Shown here in pieces: positions 8,187 to 16,803 of a stretch of DNA of 64,000 bases (position 1 is its first letter; every line of letters starts with the position of its first letter). The stretch is from Lacisediminihabitans sp040549525 (GTDB lineage: Bacteria > Actinomycetota > Actinomycetes > Actinomycetales > Microbacteriaceae). Made by a program: the position numbers and the translations under genes. The stretch spans positions 310,001 through 374,000 of the forward strand of contig NZ_JBEPTM010000002.1 of assembly GCF_040549525.1 (NCBI RefSeq). Direction: 5' to 3'. The notes beneath the pieces are model-generated. The model worked only from the letters and a program-made list of their open reading frames with translations, was not told the DNA's origin and did no database searches.

Positions 8187-9811
8187 CAACCACCACGGTC
8201 ACCCCGACCGCCAAACGCAACGTGCTGCTGGTCTTCGCCGGCCTCATGGTCGCGATGCTTCTGGCATCCCTCGACCAGACCATCTTCTCCACCGCGCTGC
8301 CGACGATCGTCGGTCAGCTCGACGGCGTCAGCCACATGCTCTGGGTGACGACGGCCTACATCCTCGCCTCCACGATCGTGATGCCGGTCTACGGCAAGCT
8401 CGGCGACCTGATCGGGCGCAAGTCCCTCTTCATCATCGCCATCGCGCTCTTCATCGCCGGATCCGTCGTCGGCGGCCTCGCCGACTCGATGACCGCCCTC
8501 ATCGTCGGTCGCGCCATCCAGGGCCTCGGCGGCGGTGGACTCATGATCCTCGCCCAGGCGATCATCGCGGATGTCGTGCCGGCCCGCGAGCGCGGCAAGT
8601 ACTCCGGGATCATGGGCGCGGTCTTCGCCGTCTCCTCGGTCGCCGGCCCGCTGCTCGGCGGCTTCTTCACCGACGGACCCGGCTGGCGCTGGGCGTTCTG
8701 GATGAACATCCCGCTCGGCGCCATCGCCATCGCCTCCGCCGTGTTCTTCCTCACGCTGCCGAAGGGCACCACCCGCAACCCGAGGATCGACTACGCCGGA
8801 ATGACGGTGCTCGCCCTCGCGGCCACCTGCCTCGTGCTTTTCACCACCTGGGGAGGCAACACCTACGACTGGAACTCGCCCGTCATCATCGGCCTCATCG
8901 CCGCAACCGTTGTCGCGGCCGTCGCCTTCGTGCTGATCGAGCGCCGGGCCGCCGAGCCGGTGATCCCGATGCACCTGTTCAAGAACCGCAATTTCAACCT
9001 GACCACGGCTGCCGGGCTCATCACCGGTGTCGCGATGTTCGGGGCCCTCGCCTACATGCCCACTTACCTGCAGATGGTGACCGGCGTCGGCGCGACGCAG
9101 GCCGGCTTCCTGATGATCCCGATGATGGGCGCGTTGCTCCTGTCGTCCATCGTCTCCGGCCAGATCGTGTCGAAGACCGGACGGTACAAGGCGATCCCGA
9201 TCATCGGCACCGTGCTGGTCGCCGTGGGGCTGACCCTCCTCTCGACCCTGCTGGCCACCACCGCCGTGTGGATCATCTGCGTCTACCTCGCGATCATGGG
9301 ACTCGGGCTCGGCATGAGCATGCAGATCCTGATCCTGGTGGTGCAGAACTCGTTCCCCGTGTCGCAGGTCGGCACCGCGACCGCGTCGAACAACTTCTTC
9401 CGCCAGATCGGTTCGTCCCTCGGGTCGGCCATCGTGGGGAGCCTCTTCGTGTCCCGCCTCACGGCGAGCCTCGCCGAGAACCTCCCGGCAGGAGCAGCGG
9501 GAGGATCGGGTACGAACTCGCTGACCCCGGCGGTTGTCAACGCACTGCCACAGGGCATCCGGGACATCATCGTGGGGGCCTACAACGAGTCCCTCGCGCC
9601 GATCTTCCTCTACCTCGTTCCACTCGTGCTGATCGCCGCGGTGCTCCTCGCGTTCGTGCAGGAGAAGCCGCTGGCCACCACGATCGACCGCGGCGAGACG
9701 GATGCCGTCGACTCGACGGGGCCAGAAGCCGCCTCGGACACCACTCCGGTGCGCGTTCCGGTGCTGGCCACCACGTCGGTGACAGCGAGCACGGCGGCGT
9801 CACCCGCGTAG
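8183..9811 (+). CDS. DHA2-type MFS multidrug exporter (EmrB/QacA subfamily)
   Basis: A 542-residue proton-driven efflux protein with about 14 transmembrane helices. Family motifs visible: motif D1-like LLASLDQTIFSTALPTIV in TM1, motif A GKLGDLIGRKSLF between TM2 and TM3, motif B GRAIQGLGGGGLM in TM4, and motif C GPLLGGFFTDGPGWRWAFWMNIPLG in TM5. The hydrophilic C-terminal tail of ~50 residues is rich in Thr, Ser and Ala. Translation is coupled to the upstream TetR gene (ATGA overlap), implying repression relieved by a substrate. The substrate cannot be read from the sequence. Confidence 0.94.
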   Translation: MTTTTVTPTAKRNVLLVFAGLMVAMLLASLDQTIFSTALPTIVGQLDGVSHMLWVTTAYILASTIVMPVYGKLGDLIGRKSLFIIAIALFIAGSVVGGLADSMTALIVGRAIQGLGGGGLMILAQAIIADVVPARERGKYSGIMGAVFAVSSVAGPLLGGFFTDGPGWRWAFWMNIPLGAIAIASAVFFLTLPKGTTRNPRIDYAGMTVLALAATCLVLFTTWGGNTYDWNSPVIIGLIAATVVAAVAFVLIERRAAEPVIPMHLFKNRNFNLTTAAGLITGVAMFGALAYMPTYLQMVTGVGATQAGFLMIPMMGALLLSSIVSGQIVSKTGRYKAIPIIGTVLVAVGLTLLSTLLATTAVWIICVYLAIMGLGLGMSMQILILVVQNSFPVSQVGTATASNNFFRQIGSSLGSAIVGSLFVSRLTASLAENLPAGAAGGSGTNSLTPAVVNALPQGIRDIIVGAYNESLAPIFLYLVPLVLIAAVLLAFVQEKPLATTIDRGETDAVDSTGPEAASDTTPVRVPVLATTSVTASTAASPA

Positions 9812-9831
9812 GTCTAACCTCGGTCTCGCGT

Positions 9832-9872
9832 CACCGAAGGCCCGGATGCCCTGCGCATCCGGGCCTTCGGTG
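9832..9872 (+). terminator. terminator after the MFS exporter
   Basis: A perfect 18-bp inverted repeat (9832-9849 and 9855-9872) with a 5-nt loop, 20 nt after the stop codon. Confidence 0.85.
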
Positions 9873-9909
9873 TGGGCGGGCCAGTCACGCCGCCGCAAGC
9901 CTTACGAAG

Positions 9910-9956
9910 GTAAAGGACCCTTGACACAGGGACAATGCGTAAAGGAAGCTTGTCAC
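9910..9956 (+). promoter_or_regulatory. tandem operator-like repeats GTAAAGGAnnCTTGnCAC
   Basis: Two direct copies (9910-9927 and 9939-9956, 29 bp apart) agree at 15 of 18 positions. Each is weakly palindromic (GTnAAGG against CCTTnAC in the first). The second ends one base before the ATG of the XRE gene at 9958, so bound protein would block its start. Probable autoregulatory site. Confidence 0.55.
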
Positions 9957-9957
9957 C

Positions 9958-10146
9958 ATGGACAACGACGTGCGGGAACTGCGAGAGGGCGTGAACCTGT
10001 CCCAGGCCGCCCTCGGCACCGCCCTCGGCGTCTCTCGCCAGACGATCAACGCGATCGAGACCGGACGGTACGATCCGTCGCTACCCCTGGCCTTCGCCAT
10101 CGCTCGCTACTTCCAAGGCACCATCGAGGAGATCTTCCATGGCTAA
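9958..10146 (+). CDS. small XRE-family HTH regulator
   Basis: A 62-residue single-domain helix-turn-helix protein with the highly conserved core NLSQAALGTALGVSRQTINAIETGRYDPSLPLAFAIARYF and the family C-terminus TIEEIF. Proteins of this type commonly regulate an adjacent membrane-protein gene. Its last 8 nt overlap the next CDS, so the two are coupled. AAAGGA at 9941-9946 may serve as ribosome-binding site and lies inside the second operator-like repeat. Confidence 0.9.
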   Translation: MDNDVRELREGVNLSQAALGTALGVSRQTINAIETGRYDPSLPLAFAIARYFQGTIEEIFHG

Positions 10147-10567
10147 TCGCCGCGAACTTCCGCTGTCGACACCGAACATCATCCTGGTGAGTGTGTTCCT
10201 CGCCACCGCGATCGCCGCGGCGGCGTTCCAGTCGTGGGTGGCCTGTGCCTTCACCCTCTTGCTCGCGGTCGGGATTGTCGTTCAGTCTCGGCTCGCCCGA
10301 CGAAGCGAGTCGAGCGATCGCGCTCGACTCAACGCGCTGGAGTACCGGGACGAACGGGATCGCGCGCTCGCCCGCTCGGGATTCTCCGTCGTCGGAGGTT
10401 TGGCGATGATCGTCTCCGTGGCCGAATGGATTGTCGCATCGGCGGTGCACTTCACGAACTACGACCTGGGGTGGGCCACCGCGCTGTACTACGTGACCTT
10501 ATTCCAGATGCTGCTCTTCAACGTCGTCTGGGGCCGCGCGAATCGAGCCGCCACGGAGCTGAACTGA
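10139..10567 (+). CDS. predicted membrane protein paired with XRE regulator
   Basis: A 142-residue protein with four hydrophobic segments: IILVSVFLATAIAAAAF, WVACAFTLLLAVGIVV, VVGGLAMIVSVAEWIVA and ALYYVTLFQMLLFNVVW. A charged cytoplasmic stretch (ARRSESSDRARLNALEYRDERDRALARS) separates helices 2 and 3. The arrangement resembles DUF2178-type proteins encoded with the same kind of small XRE regulator. Function unknown. It overlaps the upstream gene by 8 nt. Confidence 0.75.
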   Translation: MANRRELPLSTPNIILVSVFLATAIAAAAFQSWVACAFTLLLAVGIVVQSRLARRSESSDRARLNALEYRDERDRALARSGFSVVGGLAMIVSVAEWIVASAVHFTNYDLGWATALYYVTLFQMLLFNVVWGRANRAATELN

Positions 10568-10585
10568 CCCGCGTAGCATTCCCGC

Positions 10586-11578
10586 ATGAGCAACCTCGAG
10601 AAGCATCCGGCTGAGCTGCTCGAGGATCCGGCACCCCCGTCGTCGAGAGCCGTCGAGATCCTCGAGCCACGCGACGTCCCCCTCGGCGGACCCCGCGCGA
10701 TGTCCGTGCGCCGCACCCTCCCGCAGCGGCGCAAGTCGCTCATCGGCGCCTGGTGCTTCGTTGACCACTATGGCCCGGATATCGTGGCGGAGACCAGCGG
10801 GATGGTCGTGCCGCCACATCCACACACCGGCCTGCAGACCGTGAGCTGGCTCTTCGCCGGAGTGCAGGGCAACGGCGAGATCGAGCACCGGGACAGCGTC
10901 GGCAGCCACGCGCTCGTGCGGCCGGGTGAACTCAACCTGATGACGGCCGGGCACGGCATCGCCCACTCCGAGGTGTCGACGGCCGCGACTGCCCTTCTAC
11001 ATGGGGCCCAGCTCTGGATCGCGCTGCCTGCTGACAACCGCGACCACACCCCGTTCTTCGAGCACTTCGCACCGTCGCCGGTCGACTTCGACGGCGCCAC
11101 CGTGCGGGTCTTCATCGGCTCGCTGGTGGGGCAGCACTCCCCCGCCACCGTCTTCAGCGGACTGGTCGGCGCCCAGGTCGACCTGCCGGCCGGAGCATCC
11201 TTCGACCTGCCTGTCGATCCGCGCTTCGAACACGCCGTACTCGTGGATGCCGGCGACCTGCGGCTCGACGGCGAGCCGGTGCCCGTGTCACACCTCGGTG
11301 TCGTCGGCGTCGGCCGCGACATCCTGCACCTGGAGGCGGGCGACGCGCCCGCCCGCCTGCTGCTGATCGGCGGCGAGCCCCTCGGCGAGAGCATCGTGAT
11401 GTGGTGGAACTTCATCGGCCGTAGCCACGAGGAGATCGTGGCATTCCGCCAGGACTGGCAGGCGGATGTCGTGGGCGGCCAGAACAAGGACGGCCGCTTC
11501 GGCACCGTGCGCGGCTACGACGGGCGGCCGCTGCCGGCCCCGGAGCTGCCGAACGTGCGGCTCAGGGCTCGCGAGTAG
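10586..11578 (+). CDS. pirin-family protein (bicupin)
   Basis: A 330-residue protein with the pirin N-terminal cupin. The metal-ligand block is VPPHPHTGLQTVSWLFAGVQ with EIEHRDS downstream, then LMTAGHGIAHSE; these supply the His and Glu ligands of the usual mononuclear metal site. The C-terminal cupin (residues ~190-290) is degenerate, as usual. Some pirins act as quercetin dioxygenases and others as redox-sensing partners; nothing here decides between these. A TAGCAT hexamer lies 6 nt before the ATG with no Shine-Dalgarno, so the mRNA is probably leaderless. The 3' end overlaps the convergent small gene by 17 bp. Confidence 0.92.
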   Translation: MSNLEKHPAELLEDPAPPSSRAVEILEPRDVPLGGPRAMSVRRTLPQRRKSLIGAWCFVDHYGPDIVAETSGMVVPPHPHTGLQTVSWLFAGVQGNGEIEHRDSVGSHALVRPGELNLMTAGHGIAHSEVSTAATALLHGAQLWIALPADNRDHTPFFEHFAPSPVDFDGATVRVFIGSLVGQHSPATVFSGLVGAQVDLPAGASFDLPVDPRFEHAVLVDAGDLRLDGEPVPVSHLGVVGVGRDILHLEAGDAPARLLLIGGEPLGESIVMWWNFIGRSHEEIVAFRQDWQADVVGGQNKDGRFGTVRGYDGRPLPAPELPNVRLRARE

Positions 11579-11765
11579 TCGGGCTGGGAGCGGCCGAGTT
11601 CTCGTCATCGAAGCGGGCTCGTTCCTCGGCCTCGATCTCGGCGTAGACCTTGCGCTCGGTGCGGTCCGCGCGAAAGATCGAGCGCATCACGAGCCAGAAG
11701 ATCAGGCCGAGCAGGATCGTCGGGATCAACGAGTACGCGGCGTTGGCCCAGAAGTTTTGGATCAC
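11562..11765 (-). CDS. small membrane protein downstream of lysS
   Basis: A 67-residue protein starting at a GTG. One transmembrane helix (AAYSLIPTILLGLIFWLVMRSIF, residues ~9-31) is followed by a charged cytoplasmic tail (RADRTERKVYAEIEAEERARF). No family recognised. TATCCT sits 6 nt before the GTG, so it may have its own leaderless transcript in addition to read-through from lysS. It converges on and overlaps the 3' end of the pirin gene. Confidence 0.65.
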   Translation of the reverse strand: MIQNFWANAAYSLIPTILLGLIFWLVMRSIFRADRTERKVYAEIEAEERARFDDENSAAPSPTTREP

Positions 11766-11798
11766 GTGAACAGGATACGGCGTGAGGCTGGGTGAACG

Positions 11799-11927
11799 TC
11801 AGCCATGCTGCATGATGCCGATGATGCCCTGGATGATGGAGTAGACCCCGACCCCGGCGACTCCGATCCAGAGCATCAGGCGCGTGCGCGAGGGCGTCTT
11901 CGGATCCTTGGGCTCGAGGGAACTCAT
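11799..11927 (-). CDS. 42-residue membrane microprotein coupled to lysS
   Basis: Its ATG overlaps the lysS stop by one base (TGATG). The product is MSSLEPKDPKTPSRTRLMLW followed by one hydrophobic helix (IGVAGVGVYSIIQGIIGIM) and QHG. The polar, basic N-terminus and single helix suggest an inner-membrane protein with N-in orientation. Tight coupling to lysS and a regular composition support a real gene, although no homologous family can be named from sequence alone. Confidence 0.6.
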   Translation of the reverse strand: MSSLEPKDPKTPSRTRLMLWIGVAGVGVYSIIQGIIGIMQHG

Positions 11928-13426
11928 CACTTGACCAGCGGGAAGAGGATGGTCTCGCGCACGCCGAGTCCGGACAGGGCCATCAGCAGGCGGTCGACGC
12001 CCATTCCCATGCCCCCAGACGGCGGCATCCCGTACTCGAGGGCGCGCAGGAACTCCTCGTCGAGACGCATGGCTTCGGGATCGCCCGCGGCGGCGAGCTT
12101 CGCCTGCTCGACGAACCGTTCACGCTGGATCACGGGATCGACGAGCTCGGAGTAGCCGGTCGCCAGCTCGAAGCCGCGCACGTAGAGGTCCCACTTCTCG
12201 ACCAGGCCCGCCTCGGTGCGGTGGTCGCGCACGAGAGGCGACGTGTCGACAGGGAAATCCATCACGAAGGTCGGGCGCGTGAGGCCGGGCTTCACGAAGT
12301 GCTCCCAGAGCTCCTCGATGTACTTGCCCGGGGTGGGCTGGCCGACCTCGACACCCACGGAGTCGGCATAGCCGCGCAACTCGTCGAGCGGGGTATGGGC
12401 CGTGATCTGCCAGCCGGAGGCCGCGTTGAGCGAGTCGAGCATGGAGATGCGGTCCCACTCGCCGCCGAAGTCGTACTCCGACCCGTCGGCCAGGGTCACG
12501 ACCAGGCTGTCGCCGATGGCGAGCGCGGCCTTCTGGATCATCTCCTGCGTGAGATCCGCCATCTGGTTGTAGTCGCCGTAGGCCTGGTAGGCCTCCACCA
12601 TCGCGAACTCGGGCGAGTGCGTGGAGTCGGCGCCCTCGTTGCGGAAGTTGCGGTTGATCTCGAACACGCGCTCGATGCCGCCGACGACGGCCCTCTTGAG
12701 GAACAGCTCCGGCGCGATGCGCAGGAAGAGTTCCGTGTCGAAGGCGTTGCTGTGGGTGACGAAGGGACGGGCGGATGCCCCACCGTGCATGGTCTGCAGC
12801 ATCGGGGTCTCGACCTCGATGTAGCCGTGGTCGGCGAAGGTCTTGCGCAGCGAGGCGACGGATGCCGAGCGGTCGCGCACCATGCGGCGCGCACCCTCCC
12901 TGGCGATCAGGTCGAGGTAGCGGGCACGCACACGGGTCTCCTCGTTGAGTTCCACATGCAGGTTCGGCAACGGACGCAAGGTCTTCGCCGCGATCTTCCA
13001 CTCCTTCACCAGGATGCTCAGTTCGCCTCGGCGGCTGGAGATCACTTCCCCGGAAACGAAGAGGTGGTCGCCGAGATCGACGAGGTCCTTCCACTCGGCG
13101 AGCGACTCCTCGCCCACCTCGGCGAGCGAGACCATGGCCTGGATGCGGGATCCGTCGCCGGACTGCAGCGAGGCGAAGCACAGCTTGCCCGTGTTGCGGA
13201 GGTGCACCACGCGGCCGGCGAGACCGACGGTGACGCCGGTGGCGGCATCCGTTTCCAGGTTCTCGTATTCGGCGCGCACCGCCGGGATGGTGGTGGTGAT
13301 CGGCAGCCCGACGGGATAGGCCTCCGCCCCGGACGCGATGAGGCGGTCGCGCTTGCCGAGGCGCACCCGGGTCTGCTCGGACAGCTCCTCTTCAGAGAGT
13401 TCGGGTGCGGCGGTCTGGTCGGTCAT
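11927..13426 (-). CDS. lysS: lysyl-tRNA synthetase, class II
   Basis: Charges tRNA-Lys in the cytoplasm; 499 residues, normal length. An N-terminal anticodon-binding OB domain (VTVGLAGRVVHLRNTGKLCFASLQ, residues ~65-170) precedes the class II catalytic core. Motif 2 is FEINRNFRNEGADSTHSPEF and motif 3 is GMGMGVDRLLMALSG near the C-terminus. The class-defining ILFPLV stands at the very end. It is separated from panC by a hairpin terminator and followed without gap by a 42-residue microprotein. Confidence 0.98.
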   Translation of the reverse strand: MTDQTAAPELSEEELSEQTRVRLGKRDRLIASGAEAYPVGLPITTTIPAVRAEYENLETDAATGVTVGLAGRVVHLRNTGKLCFASLQSGDGSRIQAMVSLAEVGEESLAEWKDLVDLGDHLFVSGEVISSRRGELSILVKEWKIAAKTLRPLPNLHVELNEETRVRARYLDLIAREGARRMVRDRSASVASLRKTFADHGYIEVETPMLQTMHGGASARPFVTHSNAFDTELFLRIAPELFLKRAVVGGIERVFEINRNFRNEGADSTHSPEFAMVEAYQAYGDYNQMADLTQEMIQKAALAIGDSLVVTLADGSEYDFGGEWDRISMLDSLNAASGWQITAHTPLDELRGYADSVGVEVGQPTPGKYIEELWEHFVKPGLTRPTFVMDFPVDTSPLVRDHRTEAGLVEKWDLYVRGFELATGYSELVDPVIQRERFVEQAKLAAAGDPEAMRLDEEFLRALEYGMPPSGGMGMGVDRLLMALSGLGVRETILFPLVK

Positions 13427-13539
13427 GCGTGTGCTCCTGAGGGTTGCGGCTCGACGAGTTTACCGGCGCAGCTCGGGTGCCGGACCTCAGGGCCGCCGGG
13501 CCGCCGGATCGCGGGTCTGCGGGTCTGCCCCGGTATCCC

Positions 13540-13595
13540 GGGCCGTTGCGGACACTCGGGGCCGGCGTGCCGGCCCGGAGTGTCCGCGACGGCCC
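13540..13595 (-). terminator. terminator hairpin between panC and lysS
   Basis: A 27-bp inverted repeat with two mismatches and a 2-nt apex (arms 13540-13566 and 13569-13595), 23 nt after the panC stop. It separates the long pantothenate/folate operon from lysS. Confidence 0.8.
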
Positions 13596-13617
13596 GTCGA
13601 GCGAGCGGGAGCGAGGC

Positions 13618-14481
13618 TCAGGAGTGCACGCCCGCGAGGAAGATCTCCTCGTTGTCGATCAGTCGCGTGGTGCCGACCCGGGCCGCGACGAGCACGACGG
13701 CCCGCCCCTGGTAGCCGTCGTCGACGGGGAGGAAGGTGCCCGGGTCAACGATCACGAGATAGTCGAGCTCGACGAGATGCTCCCCCATCAGCACCGATTG
13801 AGCGGCGGCGAGCACGGCGTCGATGCCCCCATCGGCGGATGACTCGGCCGCCTCCAGCGCGAGCGAGAGACCCCGCGCTGCCCGCTTCTCCTTCGCGTCG
13901 AGGAACCGGTTGCGGCTCGACAGGGCGAGACCGTCGTCCTCGCGCACGGTCGGCACGACGTCGACCTCGATGGAGAGGTCGAGATCGATGATCATGCGCT
14001 TCACGAGGAAGACCTGCTGGGCATCCTTCTGGCCGAACAAGACCACGTCGGGTCGGGCGATGTTCAGTAGCTTGGAGACCACGGTGAGCACGCCGTCGAA
14101 GTGGCCGGCACGGGTGCGACCCTCATAGAGCGAACCGATGCGACCGGCGGTGACGCGGGTGTCGCTCGCGCCGCTCGGGTACATCTCGGTGACGGTCGGG
14201 GCGAAGACCGCGGCGATGCCGGACGGTTCCAGCTGCGCGAGGTCGTCGGGCAGGGTGCGCGGGTAGCGGTCGATGTCTTCGGTCGGTCCGAACTGCAGCG
14301 GATTGATGAAAATCGAGACGATCACGACGTCCGCGATCTCGGATGCCCGGTGCACGAGCGCGAGATGACCGGCGTGGAGCGCGCCCATCGTGGGCACGAG
14401 GGCGATGCGCTTGCCCGCGGCGCGAGCCTCCGCTGTGATGGTGCGCAGCTCGGAAATGGTCTCGGCTACGGCGATGGGCAT
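13618..14481 (-). CDS. panC: pantothenate synthetase (pantoate-beta-alanine ligase)
   Basis: Condenses pantoate and beta-alanine with ATP hydrolysis to AMP, the last step of vitamin B5 synthesis; 287 residues, usual length. Signatures: VPTMGALHAGHLALVHRA (HIGH-type ATP site), SIFINPLQFGPTED, FGQKDAQQVFLVKRM and the KMSKS-like LSSRNRFL. The gene starts 47 nt after the DUF2520 gene stop. A TAGCAT hexamer lies 6 nt before the ATG together with GAGGG, so it could be read from its own promoter as well as from the operon. Confidence 0.97.
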   Translation of the reverse strand: MPIAVAETISELRTITAEARAAGKRIALVPTMGALHAGHLALVHRASEIADVVIVSIFINPLQFGPTEDIDRYPRTLPDDLAQLEPSGIAAVFAPTVTEMYPSGASDTRVTAGRIGSLYEGRTRAGHFDGVLTVVSKLLNIARPDVVLFGQKDAQQVFLVKRMIIDLDLSIEVDVVPTVREDDGLALSSRNRFLDAKEKRAARGLSLALEAAESSADGGIDAVLAAAQSVLMGEHLVELDYLVIVDPGTFLPVDDGYQGRAVVLVAARVGTTRLIDNEEIFLAGVHS

Positions 14482-14527
14482 CCCTCGATGCTAGTGCCCC
14501 CCGACAGCCTCGCCACGAGCACGGCAC

Positions 14528-15253
14528 TCACCCCCGACGGCGCAGCGCGTTCTCCACGGAGGATCGCACGAGAGGTCCGAGCACGGCACCCGGCATCTCG
14601 ATACCGATCGAGGCGAGGAGACCCGTCGCCTGGTCGACGATCGCGCTCGAGAAGCTCGTGGCCGTGGCGATCGCCTCGGCATAGGCGGCCCGATCGTCCT
14701 CCGCGATGATGATCGGCTCGCCGCCCATCTCCACGACGAGAGCCTGCCCGATCGGCTGCACCGGGCCGGGAGCGGTCACCGCGAAATAGGCGCCGACGAG
14801 TTGCGCGATGTCGATGGTGGTGCCCGTGAAGGAGACGGCGGGATGGATGGCGAGGGGAATGACCCCGGCAGCGACGGCGGGAGCGAGCACCGCCGTTCCG
14901 TATTCGGCCGCGGTGTGCAGCACCAGCTGTCCCGGCTGCCACGCTCCCGTGGAAGCGAGCCCGGCCACCAGCGCCGGGAGCTCCGCAGCGGGCACCGCGA
15001 GGATCACCAGTTCGCTGCGTTCGATGATCGACGGCACGTCGAGAATGGGCACGCCATGCAGCATCGCCTCCGCGCGTTCACGGCTGGACTCCGAGATCGC
15101 GGAGATTCCGACGACGGCATGTCCGGCCCCCGCGAGCGCTGCGCCGAGCACGGGGCCGACCCGACCGGCACCGATGATCCCGATGCCGAGACGACCCGAC
15201 CGGCGCCGGGCATCCTCCTCGCGGTCTGCGGCGGGAACCGAGTCGAAGCTCAT
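14528..15253 (-). CDS. Rossmann-fold NAD(P)-binding protein with DUF2520 domain
   Basis: A 241-residue putative oxidoreductase. The nucleotide-binding site GIGIIGAGRVGPVLGAALA (residues ~22-40) is followed by the conserved DUF2520 stretch LVLHTAAEYGTAVLAP...IPLAIHPAVSFTGT. The C-terminal helical domain resembles 6-phosphogluconate/ketopantoate-reductase-like folds. It starts within the stop of the PH-domain gene (ATGA overlap) and lies directly before panC. That position makes a role in pantothenate synthesis, for example ketopantoate reduction, an attractive but unproven inference. Substrate not identifiable from sequence. Confidence 0.85.
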   Translation of the reverse strand: MSFDSVPAADREEDARRRSGRLGIGIIGAGRVGPVLGAALAGAGHAVVGISAISESSRERAEAMLHGVPILDVPSIIERSELVILAVPAAELPALVAGLASTGAWQPGQLVLHTAAEYGTAVLAPAVAAGVIPLAIHPAVSFTGTTIDIAQLVGAYFAVTAPGPVQPIGQALVVEMGGEPIIIAEDDRAAYAEAIATATSFSSAIVDQATGLLASIGIEMPGAVLGPLVRSSVENALRRRG

Positions 15254-16803
15254 GCGGGGAGCTCCCCGGATCGCCAGCGGTGCGAGGTGTCGGCTTGGCC
15301 GGAAAGCACGGCGAGATCGGATACCTCCGCGAAGAATGCGAGGGCGGCACCCTGGTCGACCGCGCCGAGCTCGGCGGTGATGGGGCCGTGAACGGTGTGA
15401 AGGTGCACGGAGGCGAGGCGCAGTCGTCGCAACAGCGGACCCTGATGCAGCCCGACACTCTGCAGCCGCGGCTGCGGCACGATGATCAGTCGGCGCCAGA
15501 TCGCTCCCTTGCGCAGCACGAGCGATCCGGGCACTATCGCGAACCCGTTGCGTTTCCAGGAGAACGGTCGAAGCCATGCGGCGCGCCGCGGCGAGTTCGT
15601 GAAACCGTCGGCGCCCTTCGAGGTCATCCCGCTCTCGATGAAATGACCGGTCTCGCCTCCGATGAAGTCCGGCAGCATGAGCGCCAGCACCGCGGTGACA
15701 TCCGCAAGGTTGCCCACGGGCAGGATGGTCGTGTTCGCCTGGTTCGCCGAGCCGCGGCTCGAGGTGTGGCTCGCCCGGTTGACCCGGATCTGCCACCAAC
15801 CGGCCGGCCGCCAGAGCAGCGGCTGACTCACCTCGATGGAGTGGATGCGACCGGGCGGCAGTGTCTCGTTGCTGGTGGAGAACAGTCCGAATCCAACGCG
15901 AACGCCATCCGGTGTCCCGGCGATCGTGTAGCGGAGCGACTGCGAGAACTTGCGGGCGTAGTACCCGCCGAAACCGATGATGCTCGGGAGCGCGAAGAAC
16001 AGCACGAAGAAGTCGCCGCTCAGCGAGATCCAGATCGTGGCGCCGATGACCACGAGCACCGCGATCACCGTTCCGGTGCCGAGGAACATCGACCCGAACA
16101 GCCGGCCGAGGTGGATCTTCACGACGGACTCCGGCGGGGCGGCATCCGGGTCGAGTTCGGGGGCGAGCAGTTCGTTCACCCTCCGGTCGATCAGGGAACC
16201 CGTCACCGCTGCGGCGACCTTTTCCGCCGCCCGGGTTCCGGAGGCTCGGCGCAGGATCTCCCGGCGCAGGTCGTCCGCGGCCGCCGAGCTGAGGTAGGAG
16301 AGGTGCACGTTGGCGTCGTTGCCGGCCTGGCTGATCTCGAGCTTCGCCGCGCCGAACAGCCGCGAAATGAAGGGGCGCACGATGTTGATGCCCTGGATGC
16401 GGTCGAGCCGCGCCTTGCGGTTGGTGCGGAAGAGGATGCCAGAACGCACCTCCACCACCTCGCTGGTGATGCGAAAGGTATGCATGCGCCAGGAGACATA
16501 GAAGCCCGAAATCAGCACGACCAGCAGTAGCGCGACGCCACCGAGCACCTGAAGGATGATGCCGTGGCTCACGACGTAGTCCACCGGGTCCCCGCCGTCG
16601 TCGAATCGCGGCAGGAACATGCCGAGCAGCCGTTCCCGCAGGTTGCTGACCACGTAGCCCAGCACGACGATCAGCGCGAAGCCGCCCTTGAGCAACGGCG
16701 TGGCCGGATGGAGACGATGCCACTCGCCGTCGGTGAGTCGCGCGACCACTTCCGGCACAGCCGCCGGCGCCGCTGTCGGCACCGAGATCTCGGGTTCGCT
16801 CAC
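15250..16803 (-). CDS. membrane protein with two bacterial PH (bPH2/YdbT-like) domains
   Basis: A 517-residue membrane protein resembling B. subtilis YdbT. After a cytoplasmic N-terminus come helices near residues 42-60 and 80-105. A bPH2 domain follows (FRITSEVVEVRSGILFRTNRKARLDRIQGINIVRPF). A second pair of helices (TVIAVLVVIGATIWISL, VLFFALPSIIGFGGYYA) precedes another PH domain (YTIAGTPDGVRVGFGLFSTSNETLPPGRIHSIEV). The GTG start overlaps the stop of the smaller PH gene (GTGA), the usual YdbS-YdbT arrangement. In Bacillus this pair has been linked to antimicrobial-peptide resistance; the role here is unknown. Confidence 0.88.
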   Translation of the reverse strand: MSEPEISVPTAAPAAVPEVVARLTDGEWHRLHPATPLLKGGFALIVVLGYVVSNLRERLLGMFLPRFDDGGDPVDYVVSHGIILQVLGGVALLLVVLISGFYVSWRMHTFRITSEVVEVRSGILFRTNRKARLDRIQGINIVRPFISRLFGAAKLEISQAGNDANVHLSYLSSAAADDLRREILRRASGTRAAEKVAAAVTGSLIDRRVNELLAPELDPDAAPPESVVKIHLGRLFGSMFLGTGTVIAVLVVIGATIWISLSGDFFVLFFALPSIIGFGGYYARKFSQSLRYTIAGTPDGVRVGFGLFSTSNETLPPGRIHSIEVSQPLLWRPAGWWQIRVNRASHTSSRGSANQANTTILPVGNLADVTAVLALMLPDFIGGETGHFIESGMTSKGADGFTNSPRRAAWLRPFSWKRNGFAIVPGSLVLRKGAIWRRLIIVPQPRLQSVGLHQGPLLRRLRLASVHLHTVHGPITAELGAVDQGAALAFFAEVSDLAVLSGQADTSHRWRSGELPA

